NCBI GenBank assembly: GCA_020912385.1
Contig: CP087208.1
Location: forward strand, 2,108,001 to 2,172,000
DNA: 64,000 bases
Reading direction: 5' to 3'
Origin: Neofusicoccum parvum
Lineage: Eukaryota > Ascomycota > Dothideomycetes > Botryosphaeriales > Botryosphaeriaceae
Part shown: positions 21,592 to 34,295 of the stretch, piece after piece
Layout: each line of letters begins with the position of its first letter
Position numbering within the stretch: position 1 is the stretch's first letter
Notes under the pieces: model-generated
Told to the model about the DNA's origin: nothing
The model's input: only the letters and a program-made list of their open reading frames with translations
Databases searched by the model: none
Position numbers and translations under genes: made by a program

Positions 21592-23619
21592 ATGGCCGCC
21601 TCCGACACCATCACCGCCGTCACCTCGGTGCTGCTGCGCATCTCCATCTACGTCTTCCTGCGATGGGTGAGCTCCGTCGAATCGCTACCCCCGCAATCCC
21701 GCTGACCCTCGAGCAGATCCCCACGAGCGTCCGTCCCGCCCAATTCCTCGCTGCCACGCCGTCTCGGCCCCGCTGACGACGCTCCATCCAGATTGTCCCG
21801 CCGCTCGCGACCGCACTCGTCGCCATCTACATCCCGTCCTTCCTCACCAGCTTCTGGTCCACCTCGCCCTACAGAGTCGTGTCCGATGAGATCGACATAA
21901 TCACCAAGGAAACCGTCGCGCAGGGCGAGGAGACTCCGGAGCTCATTGAGGGCGCCGAGCCCGGGCCATTGGAAGAGCTGGACGTCGAGGAGACCATTGT
22001 CGTGCAGGAGAAGGACCCACGCGTCTTCAAGACCCTCCTGACCGGCCTTCCAAGCCCCTCGTCCGCGCTATGGAGCTGGATCACCTTTGCCGTGAACATT
22101 GTCCTGGTCGGAATGATGTTCGATTTGATCTACCGCGCCCCGGTACTCCACCCGGCCCATGATCTCTCTTTCGCGCGCGTCGGGTACGTGTCGGACAAGT
22201 CGGCGAAGCTCCTGGTGCGCGAGCCGAGCATCAACAAGCTGCCTATATTTGTGTCGTACCGGTTTGCGGACCCGCCATTGACGCTGGATTCTGGACATCG
22301 CCCCCAGGATACGGCGTGGAAGGCTGCTGGCAGCGTTGACTGGTTGTCCGACGAGACGGATTATACCGCGGCTATGGAAATCACCCGCCTCAGGCCGGAC
22401 ACCAGGTACCAATGGGCCCTGTCCAATAATCACAGTGGGTATTTCGTGACTGCTCCAGCGGCCGGGAAAATTTCGACGAGGGAGAGCAACCACGGGAAAT
22501 ACACGTTCCTCCATTCCAGTTGCATCAAGCCTCGGGTACCTTATAATCCTTTCCAGCATCCTCTGGCAGTCCCTGGCTTTGAGCACTTGGCCAAATGGAT
22601 CGATAAGCTAAGTGCGCATTTCATGTTGTTCCTGGGTGACTTTATCTACATCGACGTGCCGATCCGCCACGGTAAAACCTATGAGGACTACCGGCGCGAG
22701 TATCGCCAGGTCTATTCCGCGCCAGAATGGCCGTCCGTGTCTGAGAAGCTCCCCTGGATCCACGTACTCGATGACCACGAGATCGAGAACGACTGGGACA
22801 AGAACGTCACCGGCGTATTCCAGGCAGCTTATGAACCGTGGAGACATTACCAGGTTGCCGTCAATCCTCCTGCTGTGAGGACGGGGGATACATACTTTGC
22901 ATTCGCCCAAGGCCCCGCTTCATTCTTCCTGATGGACACCCGCCGCTACAGAGACCCGGAGTACGAAAAGGACCCCTGGGACTCTACAAAGAGCATGCTT
23001 GGTCCGCAGCAACTCCAGGACCTGCTCAAGTTTCTGAGAGAACCAGTCAAGGCGGGCATCCACTGGAAGATCGTCGTATCGAGCATCCCGTTCACCAAGA
23101 ACTGGCGGCACGGGCCGTCCAAGCTGGACACCTGGGGCGGCTACCTCGCCGAACGCCAACAGGTCCTCGAAGCCATGTGGGACGTCGGCGCTGCAGGTGG
23201 CGTCGGCGTCATCGTGCTCAGCGGCGACCGGCACGAATTCGCGGCCACGGCTTTCCCGCCGCCGAAGGAGGGCAAGTGGCCGCAGAGCGCGACGGTGCAC
23301 GAGTTCAGCACGAGTCCGTTGAGCATGTTCTACCTGCCCGTGCGGACGTACGAGGATAGCGATGAGGAGGACGTGTGTCTGAAGTAGGCTGCCCAATCAC
23401 CAACAGGGTTACGAGGAGAGTGATCGCTAACGCAAGAATAGGTATATCCCCGACGGCAATTCCAAATTCGGCGCTATTGAAATCACCAACCCAAAGAAGA
23501 GCGAGCAGAGCATGCTGCAGTACCGGCTCTTTGTCGACGGCGACGAGACGTGGAGTTACACCGTCACCACGCCACCCAAGACGGGCGGAAAGAAAGGCCA
23601 GGATTCAATTTGGGGCTAA
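21592..23619 (+). CDS. PhoD-like phosphatase, membrane-anchored
   Basis: Three exons, 21592-21666, 21792-23383 and 23442-23619, give 614 residues. The last intron (58 bp, GTAGGC donor, GCTAACG branch) removes a TAG that otherwise ends the frame and joins CLK to YIPDGNSKFG. Hydrophobic segments at about 10-48 and 118-138 should anchor it in a membrane. The metallophosphatase core follows, with LFLGDFIY (D308), a DDHEIEND block (D352-D353-H354-E355) and SGDRHEF (D504, H506), the metal-binding motifs of the PhoD family. PhoD enzymes hydrolyse phosphodiesters or monophosphates with Fe/Ca or similar metals; the substrate of this fungal branch is not known to me. It probably faces the vacuole or the secretory lumen, but topology is inferred. 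Confidence 0.88.
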
Positions 23620-24803
23620 TTTACTCGCGGCCTGAGGACTGCATTGGTTAAAGATTGAACGGTTATATGTTTTGGTCTGCGTGGCATAATTTGGACACTC
23701 GGCGCGTATTGTGCATGGTCACCGGAGCCCGCTGTAGGGAATAGGAACGAATCGGGATCTAGATATACAGGTACAAGGATGCCAGGTTTTGGAATATGAA
23801 TGCGTTGAAAGACAAGACAGTCGCCTCAGAATGGCGAATGCTGTTCAGTTCACGTGCGGCCCCGGCTCTGCTGCGTAATCTCGCAAGCATGGTACGTAGG
23901 TACACAATCACACCCACCCATCCACCCATGCAACCACCCTTGTCCGCACCCCGACCAACCGACCACCATCCTCGTCGTATCACCATCCTCCCCTGCGTGC
24001 GTCCTCCCTTCGCACGAGCTCCGTCAAACCTCCACGAACTACACAAAAGGCCCCCCCCCCTTCCCTGGACCCTGCCGCATCCCCAAAACCGTAGCGCTGA
24101 CGCTCGCCTTAAAAAAAACCCCTGCCCCTGCTCCTCACTCGATCGGAGATCAGAGGCGGGGGGCGTGGCGTAGCGCACGAGAGGCAAAGCAGGCGTCCGG
24201 GGAGCCGGCTGACGGGGCGTCGATGCAGTCGGTCCCTGCATGGTACGAAAACGTCGCCGCACTTGCGGAAGCGCTTGGGTTGAAAGGAGGGAAAGGGATG
24301 TGGCATTTTTGTACGAGGTTGGGTTTGTAAGGCGCTTTCCTTTGGCCGCCTTTTTCGTTGAAGGCGGTGGGGAGGGGCGAGGGTGTTGGTGGGTTGCAAG
24401 GATATGTACGGGGCAGGGGTGGTGCTGGTGCCTGGTTGATTTTGAGGGCGGAGCGGAGGGGGAATGGGGTTGCCTCGGGGGGTGAGGGACGCTGGAGGAC
24501 GTCGGGTGGGGCTAGAGTGGGCGCACATGTTGCGAGGCGGCGTGGCTTCGAAGTATGGAGAATTGTGGAGGTATGTAGGAAGTCGAGTTGCTACTTCTTG
24601 GCTACTGTATATACTTCTACTGAAGAGAGTGGAAACGCGGTACGCCACTAAAGAGCTTTTTATCCCTGGCTTCTAGATATGCAGGAAAGAACCAGCACAC
24701 AGGAATATGAACGAAGAAACAGCATTACTATAGACCGTGAAGAAGGACCACGCTCGTAAATGACCCTGGGTATTCCCACATCTAAACGCCCAACCCATCA
24801 TCA
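23620..24803. other. Intergenic region between convergent genes
   Basis: 1.18 kb between the ends of the PhoD and kelch genes. It contains a poly-C run (about 24051-24061) and an A-run near 24111, with short unconserved open frames on both strands. No gene is supported. Confidence 0.5.
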
Positions 24804-26862
24804 TCACACATCGCCCCTCTCCCCACCCTCTCCCTCAACCCTCTCCATCTCTCTCTCTCTTCTCCTCCTCCCCTCCTCCCACGCCTCCCCCTCTTTCGTC
24901 CCCACCCCGCTCCCCACCAGCTCAAACCTCTCGCCCCCGCCCAGCTCCACGATCCGCTCGAACTGGTCCTCGCCGTCCAGCTCCTGCGCCGCGACGTCGT
25001 TGCCGGGCAGCTCCGCGTCCGCCGCCTCGACGTCCGCCCCCTCCCCTTCCTTCCGCTCCGCCGCGCCCGCCGGCGCCTCGACGCGTCCGGCCTGCCCGTC
25101 CATCTCGGGTGGGAGCTTCCTGCGACGTCCGCGCCTGCGGAGCACGAGGAAGAGCGTGAGGGCGGCGAGGAGCGCGAGGCCGCCGACGCCGCCAACGACG
25201 CCGCCGACGATGGCGGGGGTGTTGGAGGATGACGAGGAGGAGGAAGAGGACGAGCCCGCGGTGCTGCGGGCGAACAGGCTCGCCAGCGCAGGGGTGTCGA
25301 ACGAGCCGGAGGCGGGCAGGGTCTTGGTGGCAGCGCCGGTGTCGCCACCGCCGATGACCTCGGCGATGCCCTGGGTGACGGCGTAGGGGCGGGCGGAGGC
25401 GTCGAAGATGGAGTTCCAGTCCATGGTGTGCGAGTCCAGGACGGCGACGCCGCGGTACTCCCAGTCGCAGGTGGCGGCGGGCGCGCTGGCGAGGGCGCCG
25501 CCGAGGGTGAGCAGCTGGGTGCTGTTGGGGGCGAGGTGGCAGGTGTGGCCCCAGCGGGGGGACTGGCCGGTGAAGAGCTTGATCCAGGTGAAGGAGGGCA
25601 GGGAGAGCGCGTAGACGTCGTCGTAGATGGTGCCGCTCTTGGGGTTGCGCCCGCCGTAGAGGTAGATGTTGTAGCTGGAGTTGTCGGCCGCCGTGCCCGT
25701 CGTCACGCAGAAGTCTGTCCGCAGTTCCGGCACGTCGCCTGTCGCCGCCTGCCCGTACCAGGTGCCGCTGCCGCCGGCCGGATCGTCGAGCCACGACGCC
25801 ACGTCCCAGACCTGCACCGCGCTCAGGTCGACCAGCTCGCCCGATGCCGGGTCGTCCGTCACCAGCGGCGCCCGCGCGATGCCCCCGACCAGCACCAGCG
25901 CCCCGGCGTCCCCCATCCCGGCCACGTACGCCATGCCGGCCCCCGTCCGCGGCAGCCCGCCCGTCATCGTCGCCGTCGACACGTTCCACGCCGCCCGGCC
26001 TGTGCGGTTCGCCGTGTCGAGCACCACCATGCCCTCCAGGTGCGCCACCTGCGTGCTGAGGTTCCCCCACGCCCGCACGCTCTCCACGTCGCCCGCCTCG
26101 CCGTTCAGATAGAACCCCAGCCCCAGCTCCGGCGCCTCGGCCCGCGCCCCGCGGCTCGGCTGCCACGGCGACGCCGCGCTGATGTCGGTGCGCCGCCAGT
26201 CGGATTGGTTGCTGGGGTCCCAAGACCACAGCACGCCCGCGTTGCTCGAGCTGTAGTCGTGCGCGCTGGTGTTGGAGCTGAAGTCGGCGCCGCCGTACAG
26301 GTAGATGCGCGGGTCCGAGGGCGCGCCTTGGAAGAGGTGGCCGCGGAGCGTGGTGGGCGGGCGGTTAGGGGTGGAGGCGGATTTGTTGTAGAGGGTGATG
26401 GAGATGTTTTGCTCCCAGTTCCAGGTGGTGGACATGTTGATACCGAGGAGGTAGTGGTCTGGACGGCGGTAAGTGGATGCGGCTCTGCGGTTAGGGGATG
26501 GGGTTTTTACTCAGGTCTAGGAAGGTGTTGGCGGTATTGTAGCGCTCTTGGCCGGTGAAGTTGGTTATGTTGGTGTAGTAGGTTTCGAGGCCGCCATCGA
26601 TGTATAGGGTATTTCCTTTGAGGACAGCTGCATGGATGCTTGGTCAATGATGGAGTGCTCATCAAGAGACAGTGAGACGAGGCGTTCGGTCCAAGAAGAA
26701 ATCGGCCGTACATTGATGCTCCCAGCGAGCACACATGAGCTGGACCGGGTCATAGCCAAGAGCGGTGGTGTTGGTAAAGTTCAGCGACTGGGCGGAGGCA
26801 GGCCCCAGCCCCGCCAACAGGGGCCATAGGAAGCCACTCCGGCGCAGCGACAAAAAGCTCAT
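24804..26862 (-). CDS. Kelch-repeat membrane protein with signal peptide
   Basis: Three exons on the minus strand, 26862-26712, 26627-26511 and 26458-24804, encode 640 residues. The acceptor at 26628 was chosen because it joins ARWEHQ to SVLKGNTLYIDGG, the normal first kelch strand of this family. A signal peptide is visible (hydrophobic core in residues about 8-24, cleavage likely near ASAQ-S). The ectodomain has kelch-type blades (RIYLYGG, ALVLVGG, NIYLYGGRNP, QLLTLGG) and many N-glycosylation sites. A Ser run precedes one transmembrane helix at about 500-530 (Gly-rich, ending in RRRGRRR), then an acidic cytoplasmic tail of about 110 residues. Similar fungal proteins are thought to act at the cell surface or in polarity; the role here is not known. 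Confidence 0.85.
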
Positions 26863-28230
26863 GGCGGCGATATGACGAAAGACGACGCCGGGCACGAGCG
26901 CGCAGAAGCGAATCGATCATGACGGGTGCATCGCGCGGCGGGAACGCAGAGCAAGCACGCAGCAACGGCGACGAAGAAAAGAAGGCGAAGCTTTGGCTCG
27001 GCTGACGGAGCAGACGAGCAGCAGCAGGCACGTGTGAAGAAGAACCCAGAAAGATGACTACGCAGGGTGAAGAAGAGCCAGGGATGCGGCCAGCTGTGTA
27101 CGGCGCAGCTGGTGCGAGGCCCTCCCCATCACTCAACCTCAATCGATCCTTACGGGTAGCGGCAGCCCCAAGCAGCCCCAGGCAGCCCCGACGGCGTGGG
27201 TGGTGCACGCATGTCAGCTCCACGGCGCTCTTCATTCGCCGTTGCAGTCCCCTGCCAGCTGCAACAGGCCTCCTGCAGCCCACCGCCCATTGCTCCGGGA
27301 GCGCCGTCGCCGTCGACCGCTCAGTCAGCGCGTGCGGCCCTCCCCATTCGTACCCATCCGCCGCCGCCAGGCCTGGACGCTCCAGACGGATGCGGGCGTG
27401 CGGGCGTGCGGGCGCTGCGGTGCTTCGGAGAGCGTCGCCGCCTTGGGCGCGGATCAGCAGACCCCCTACTGTGTTGAGAGAGCAGCCGTCAGAATGCAGA
27501 AAGAGCAGCTGAAAAACAATCGCTGACGGGGAAGCGCGAGTCATCCGCTGCTGCGTAATCTCTGGCTTTTGGCCCCCATTGCGAGGGTGGCTGGTTGACT
27601 CGCACGAGGGCGATACCGCGCCGTTTTAAGATGCGGCGGCGGGCCAACGTTCAGGCGGGGCTGAGAAGAAGCGCATGCGGTCTGGCGGAAATAGTGGCCA
27701 GGAACATCTCCGGCTGCTCGCGTTCCTTCGCGGATCGGCGGAGATCTTTCATCTCTTTTGCGCGCTCGATAAACTTTCCAAGGCCCGAATACAGGAGCTT
27801 GTTCAGAGGCCGACCGTCGGCCCGTTCTTGTGGAAATTGATCTGCTTCTCTACCGTGCTGTCTACGAATCCTGCATTGGCCGTGTCCTGTGTGTCTGAAT
27901 GATGATCCGTATTCGCCATGAGCGCGGTCCCTACGTTGATGAGAGAACAAGAGTTGGACGCAATGCGGCCCTGCGCCGCCGGGTGCCCCGCAGTGTAATA
28001 TGTCGAACCTCCGAGCAGCTCCAGATGCCGAATGCGCTCTTTTCGAACGGCAGAAATGAAAAGAAAAGAAATCGAAACTCCAGCGTGCTCGCATATCTAT
28101 CGTTGGTGTGGTATCTTCACAAAAGCTGGACGTTGCGCAAAGAGGGAATCTTAAAGAAGAAGGTGTGACAAAAGAGATGGTCTTCAAGGTGGCGGGAAGA
28201 ACGCGCACAGCAGCTCTGCTTCTCTCCCCA
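26863..28230. other. Intergenic region upstream of the kelch gene
   Basis: 1.37 kb. Frames on both strands between 27050 and 27550 overlap one another and look like chance products of GC-rich DNA. No gene is supported; the left part should be the kelch promoter and the right end the 3' UTR of the receptor gene. Confidence 0.5.
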
Positions 28231-29800
28231 TCACGGCTCGCGCACGGACCTGAAGGAGGGGCTCCGCTGGCCATCGCTCGTGTGCGCCTCCTCGGGAATC
28301 GTCATGATTGCAACTTCCGGGACGACCGTGAACTCCGTAGTGATTTCAATGGTGTTCGGCTTCGGAGAGTTGACGCACGTCTCGCCGCTGATCCTGCCAT
28401 CAAAGCTCATCACCTCCCTTGGTGATTGGGGCAAACGAGGGCTGGGCTGCGCCGGGTACTGGCTCAGCTCCTTGACCAGCTCGTCCTCGCTGTCGCTGCG
28501 TCCCATCTGCCGCGTGATTCGCCTCGAATCGCGCTGTGTCCCGCCCGTTATTGTAGTCCGGTGGTTCGAATAATGGTTCACACCGCTGAATCTGGGCTGT
28601 GCGTCGTTGAGCTCGAACACCCGCGACCGGCGTTTGCTTGCATACGTTCCTTTGCGGGACGTGTGACCCAGGATCATGATGCGGAGCGTCGGAAGGCAAG
28701 TCGTGATGATGGCGATCGATGTCTCAATCATCGACACCGTGCAGGTGAGCATCGTCTGCTGGCGGTGGGAGAACACAGCGCGGACGACTGTCTCTGTCAG
28801 CAGCTGCTTGATCTTCAGATCGATGAATGGGTGACGTACTGCTTGTGATGACAACCACAAAGCCAAGTGCGAAGATGCCGGCAACGCCGAATTTTTGCTT
28901 CAGTGGAAGGTTGAGCTTCATTACCATGGAGATCGGAAGGCAGATGATCAAGATGTCGGTGCTGATGTTGACTGCGCACTGGTGGTCAACGAAAGTGAGC
29001 GGCGTTATTTGCAAAGAAGGCGCATACAAGTGACAGTGATCCAGTAGTTGATGGTTGCTGCGCTGGCAGGACAGGCATCGCTCGGGTCTCGGCTCCAAGT
29101 CCTGCTAAGAGGGTAACACCTGAAAATCGTATCGAAGAGGATGACCAGCCACGAGATCACGAGCCATACAAGAGTAGCATTGTATAGTTTTTGCAGATAC
29201 GAGTACGTGTGGCCTGAAAGTCTTTTGTAGAAGACAACCTGGAGAAGTGTAAGCGAATGCCGCCATCACCGGAGCTCCGAGAACTTACCAAGCCAGCTTT
29301 TATCAACCACAAGGAAAGCGTGTAGAAGATGGAGCCAGGATAGATGAGCTGCGCCGCCTGCGTCAGATACTGATTGTGTTGGTCTGAGGACGTTGACGCA
29401 GTTCTCTTACCTTCATCATCTCCACAAAGTGCTCTGGAGTGACTGATGCCATATCGGATAGACCTTGGCGGTTGTGAGTCCACTGTCAGGCACCAGCGAG
29501 TAAGAAAAATCAGGCGCACCAATGTTCCACATCCTCTGCTGGATTGCCAGATCAACGACCAGACAGCAGAAGGCGCTGAAGATGAGGTAGTCATCCACGT
29601 AGAGGCCCCCCATGTTGTCCCATCTCACCCAGAGCCTCGATGCCAGAAAGAGGCCTGCGGCACCTGTGCAGATATACCATGATATCTGGTTTGCTGTTAG
29701 CCAGGTGGACGTGATGGTGGAACGGCGTTCTCGACGGCATCCCGGCGGCCAGGGAAGCAGGCTCGAGACGTACCACTTGGCCCAACGTTTCGTCAACCAT
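28231..29800 (-). CDS. Pth11-like seven-transmembrane receptor (fungal rhodopsin-domain family)
   Basis: Seven exons on the minus strand: 29800-29774, 29685-29520, 29463-29411, 29357-29289, 29238-29035, 28978-28840 and 28787-28231. All phases close and give 404 residues. Seven hydrophobic helices are visible: WYICTGAAGLFLASRLW, YLIFSAFCCLVVDLAI, YPGSIFYTLSLWLIKAGL, VWLVISWLVILFDTIF, ISTDILIICLPISMVMK, FGVAGIFALGFVVVITS and CTVSMIETSIAIITTCLP. The VDDY after helix 1, the FYKRLSG after helix 3 and the INYWIT/STDILIICLPI block are typical of the Pth11-like branch. The C-terminal about 130 residues are a polar cytoplasmic tail. Such receptors sense surfaces or extracellular cues. The start is uncertain: the same frame is open upstream to an ATG at 30027, but the 29800 ATG has the better context and a good GTACGT intron. 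Confidence 0.82.
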
Positions 29801-31629
29801 TGTAGGTTGCAAGAAGGTTGGAGGAAAGGACCAAACTGAGAGAAAGGCAGTGGATCGGCAAGTGGTCTGCCTTTTAGTCTGCGTGGGCCGCGGCTACACG
29901 CGATCCCCAGAAATATTATGCGAGGATCCTGACATGGGGACTTCAGATGATCTCCTGTGGTTTCAATGACCGATCCCTGCGGCACATCCAGGACGCGGGC
30001 CACGCGGTTCTCCAGCAGATCACTCATGGCTCAGGGTTGCACCCGCAATACGGGCAAATGAGCGGACGCTGTGCTCCACCGAGAACGAGCTGCGCCAGCT
30101 GAGGCAGGCGTTGGGGCTGGGGGAGGCTAAGAAGACTCTGAACGCCAGCGGCCAGCGACGGTCACGGCGGACGATCTGTCAGGCTAGGTCGCGGACTTCG
30201 CTCCTCAGCGGGATCTGATCGCGTAAAGACGCAGGGCTTGGGCGAGGCTTTGCCGTTAGGCGCAGGGAGAAGCGCCTGCAGGGGCATCCTCAACGGGCGG
30301 TGGTCGCCGGGTGACATCCGACGTAGGAGCTTTAGTGAAGATTTGGGTAGCGCTGCGAGCCGGACCGAATGGAGGTCGACGGTTTGAGGCGAGGACCGAC
30401 GGGGAGCACGAGCTGGTCGGGCAGGCATTGCAATGCCCCGTCGGAAATGGGATGGGCCAGAACGCAAGCGTGACTGGAGGTGGCAGAATACGCGAGGCTT
30501 GCGTGAGGGAGCGTGAGCATGGGCGCGGTCGGAGAGGACAGCGCTGGCAGCCCTGCCGCAAGTGGCAAGGCTTGCTCGAGGCGTGCCAGGAGAGCGGTAC
30601 CGGGGAGTGGTGCGCAGTGGTGTGCGGTTCGGCAGGGCGGCGGCGGCCAGCGCTGCAAGGGCATCTGGCAGTTCACCCGTCGCCGCGGGCCCAAGCAGGC
30701 CGCCGCCCTTCCCAGCGCCTCACCACGACGGTGCCGGCGCCACACCCTCGCTCGCAACGACGTCGCCGCCCGCCGCCCGCCTCTTCCGCCGCCGTCCGGT
30801 TCGCTGCCACCGCTGCTGCTCGACGCGACACGCCCGCCAAGCTCCTGCTGCCGACGCCGATCGCCGCCGCCCGCGTGGCCAGCCGCCCGGGCTCCTGCGC
30901 GCTCCAGCGGCGCTCTCGCCTCGCTGCTGCCAGTGTTTTGCCGGCTCCCTGTGCACCACCGCCTGAATCAGTCGCCCGCTGCACTCGTCATCTCCTGCGG
31001 CTCAATCCCACCGCCCTCCGCCGCGTCCCTCGGCTTCGCAGCCACTGCCTGCTTCGGCGGCCCACCCGCGACTGGCCCGCGGAGATTCCAGGGCGAGCGC
31101 AGGCTGAAGAGTGGACTGCTCCCGCCGTGGCGTGAGACATGCGATCTGACCTCTCCTGGCCCGCGGGTCCCTGTGAGATTAGCGGGAGCCGGCCGGGCTT
31201 CCAGAAGGCTCCTGCATCGTCCCCCCGGCTGGCCAGCAGCCGAATCGAGCGCCCTCCACCACCGCGTCGGCAAACTGCCCTCCCCGCCCCACCCCGCCAG
31301 GACTCCCAATATTGCTCTGCTGCCCCATCTCCGTCCTGAGCCCGCGGGACATACCGTGCTAATATGCTTTCTCGCTATGCGCCGCCGAGTGCGACTGGCC
31401 GCCGCCTGCCGTGCGCGGTGAAAACAGTCGAGACCCCTAACGCCTGCCTCTACTTCACTGCCCACGTTCCCTCGCTCTATTTCTTACGCTCGTCCGTTTC
31501 ATGCCCAACTAGGTTGTGATTTTCCCGATCCGACCTTCGTCGATTCGTTCGCTCGTTGCTCGACGTTGTGTCGTCACCACTTTGACTTTCGTTTGTCCAA
31601 CCTAGCCAACCCTAACCGGGCCCGATACC
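29801..31629. other. GC-rich interval between divergent genes
   Basis: 1.8 kb separate the receptor gene and the esterase. Between about 30500 and 31400 the DNA is GC-rich and several frames are open at once on both strands, without recognisable domains. A C/T-rich leader precedes the esterase start. No gene is supported. Confidence 0.5.
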
Positions 31630-33512
31630 ATGGGAATCGTCGACCAGCTCCTCGACAGCGCCGCCTGCCTCGCCCTGGCCACCTCCGCCATTGTGACCGG
31701 CCAGGCCGGCACCGCGTGCGACGGCATTCCCACCGCTCTGACTTCCTCCGGTCTCGTCCAAGGTTCCATTGAGAACGGCACCGGCAACCACGTCTACTTG
31801 GGCATCCCCTATGCCGATTCAACCGCCGCCGGAAATAGGTGGAAGGCGCCTGTCTCTCCTCCAACGTCATGGGGCCTGCTCAACGCTACCGAATATGGAT
31901 CGACATGCGCCCAGGCCAGCGTCAGCAGCAGCCTTGCCCCTCAGGGCGAGGACTGCTTGAACCTCAACATCTGGACCCCTGCCAATGGCCAAAACCTTCC
32001 CGTAAGCCTCTTAGTCCCTGACCCCAGCCTCCCCGCTTGCTGCATGGAGTAATTGTTGCCGCTAATCACTAACGGTGCTGCAGGTCTTTGTCTACATTTA
32101 TGGGGGCGCTATGGTCACTGGCGGCTCCAGCAACCCGCAATGGCAGGGCAGCAACTTTGCGTCCAAGGACGTCATCTATGTCAACTTCAACTACCGCGAG
32201 TCGATCTTCGGCGCCCCTAACGCCGCAGAGCTGTCGGGCACGTCGCAGAACTTCAACATTCTTGATGTTGAAGCTGCCGTGAAATGGGTCCACGACAACA
32301 TTGCCGGCAAGTCCATAAAGATCAGAAAATCGGCAGACCTCTTGCTGACAGCAGCTTTCAGCCTTCGGCGGGAACAGCAGCCACATTGTTCTCGGTGGCC
32401 ATTCTTCCGGATCGGTGATGGTTGATCACTACCTGTGGAACCACCCCGACACTTTCCTCGCTGGCGCTATTGAGATGTCCGCGAACGCTGAGTCAGGGCC
32501 AGGCTACGCTCCCGAGAACGTTGCTCTCGAGGTGGTCAAGGCCGATGTCGCTAACTCCACAGGCAAGACCGTCAGCACGCTCGATGATCTGCGTGGGATC
32601 AGCATTTACGACATCGAAACTGCTGACTTCAACTCCACCTACAACACGTGGTTTGCGCCGATTGTGGACGACATTACCCGTTTCAGCGACTACCCGGCCC
32701 GTTTCGCCGCCGGCAACTATCCCAAGGACCTGCCTCTGATTGTCGGCAACTCGGATCAGGAGGGCAAGATTTTCTCCTTTGTCTACTCGGCGGAGAACAC
32801 CAACTTCAGCCAGTGGATCAACACTTTCGATGCGGATCTCGCTCACATTCCGGATGAGGACCTTCTGGCTAGCTACAACGAGTCTGACTACGAGTCAGTC
32901 TCGCTCATGAGCGGTGCCAGCTACGGCGACGCGCGCTTCTTCTGCCCAACTGACTACCTTCTCGACGTCCGCGCTTCCGAGCAGCCCACGTGGATCTACC
33001 GCTGGTTTGGCAACTACAGCAACGTCCTCGGCCTTGATGGCATGGGCTCTTCGCACGGTTCCGAAGTCCCATTCTTCCACGGCGGCAACCAATGCTTCGA
33101 GGCTCTCGACGACGTGACTGAGGAGCAGCAGGCGCTTGCTGATTGGGTGAACGACTGGTTTGTTGCTTGGATCAAGAACCCTGCTGCAGGTCCGGGCTGG
33201 GACAAGGCCACGCCCATCAGCGGTCCTATTGCCAAGGTTGGCGTCCCCGGCAACGAGACAGAGGTGATTGTCGGTGATACCAGCGAATACAATGCCCGCT
33301 GCCAGAACGTAAGTCACACCCACCCATGATAGAAAGTTTTTTTTCTCTCTCAACCTTCACCGGTCGATTTCGCCGACATCGGCGAGATGCGCGTTATTCA
33401 GAGATACCCTCATTTAAAGCAAGAACCAATTGCTAACATTTGAAAAAATTAACAGCTTTACAAACCCTATATGCCCAAGTACCCTGTCGTTCAGGACCCG
33501 ACGAAGCTGTAA
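31630..33512 (+). CDS. Type-B carboxylesterase/lipase family protein
   Basis: Four exons, 31630-32001, 32084-32306, 32362-33308 and 33456-33512, encode 532 residues. Intron 2 uses a GC donor (G/GCAAGT) and joins HDNIA to AFGGNSSHIVLGGHSSGS. A weak N-terminal hydrophobic stretch (residues about 10-26) may be a signal peptide. Family marks are YLGIPYA, EDCLNLNIWTP, VFVYIYGGAMVTGG (oxyanion hole) and the nucleophile elbow G-H-S-S-G with S213. An acidic residue in GNSDQEGKIF and a His in the GSSHGSEVPFFHGG segment complete the likely triad. Several NxS/T sites suit a secreted enzyme. These enzymes cleave carboxylic esters; substrate unknown. The His in place of the usual Glu before the catalytic Ser (GESAG) is a departure from most family members. 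Confidence 0.88.
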
Positions 33513-34295
33513 AAAAAAAAAAACAATCACTCGTTTCCCATTCTCTTCTTCTTTCATATCCTGAATATTGATATCCTTCTCTAGATATGCCCCAACAACT
33601 TTGTAATTAGGGCCTCAGTCACAACGGTATATATTACACTTGTTATACCCTTCACGTCTCCACCATCATTAGCTCACGCGCTCGTTTTGCGTGGGAGGTC
33701 GTTCCACGAAATAGCGCAATGTTAATGTTTTGTATGGTTCTATCTACTGGAATATCCATGGGATCTCACCGATGTCGATATGTATTGGTTGATAGATACT
33801 TCTTTTGATGAGGCTAAAAATTTCTGAGTGCAAAGCTGGAAGAGGGCGTGTTTGCAAGCCGTTGCGCTCGATATATAACTCGTCCCAATAGTTGACTATT
33901 GCCTGTGCATGCTACCAAGGCAGAGAAGAGCTGGAGTACTGATTTTACGACCGCTATTACGACGTCTACGGTCTTGGCTTCCCTTGATACACTGCTCCAC
34001 ATTATACCTGTCAGGCTGTGGCATCACGCTATCGTATATCGCAGGGGGAACAAGCCGCGTTGGCGATCAGAGTATCAACACCACATGTCGACGCTAAGTA
34101 CGACCACACGTTCAAGTATGCAAATAATCTCAAAGTAAAGGCATGGCGCTCTCTCATCATGGATAGTGAAACTTGTAGTCGGTATGTACAAAGATGTCAA
34201 TTCATTTACATAAAAAGCTATCAAACGCGGCGGACTCAATCCTCCCCTCGCTCCTCCCTCTTTCTTCCTTTCCTAGCAGCGACCGCTCACCTCTC
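33513..34295. other. Intergenic region between convergent genes
   Basis: 783 bp of AT-richer DNA with no supported gene. A 12-A run directly after the esterase stop codon (33511-33523) and a later T-rich stretch suit 3' untranslated sequence. Confidence 0.5.

Noticed and set aside
24922..26229. 435-codon minus-strand frame inside the kelch gene
   Set aside because: It overlaps the kelch coding sequence in another frame; Arg/Gly-rich shadow caused by high GC at third positions.
30311..31421. Long plus-strand frames upstream of the esterase
   Set aside because: Several overlapping frames with unrelated Ala/Arg/Pro-rich products; no motif, no splice-consistent gene.
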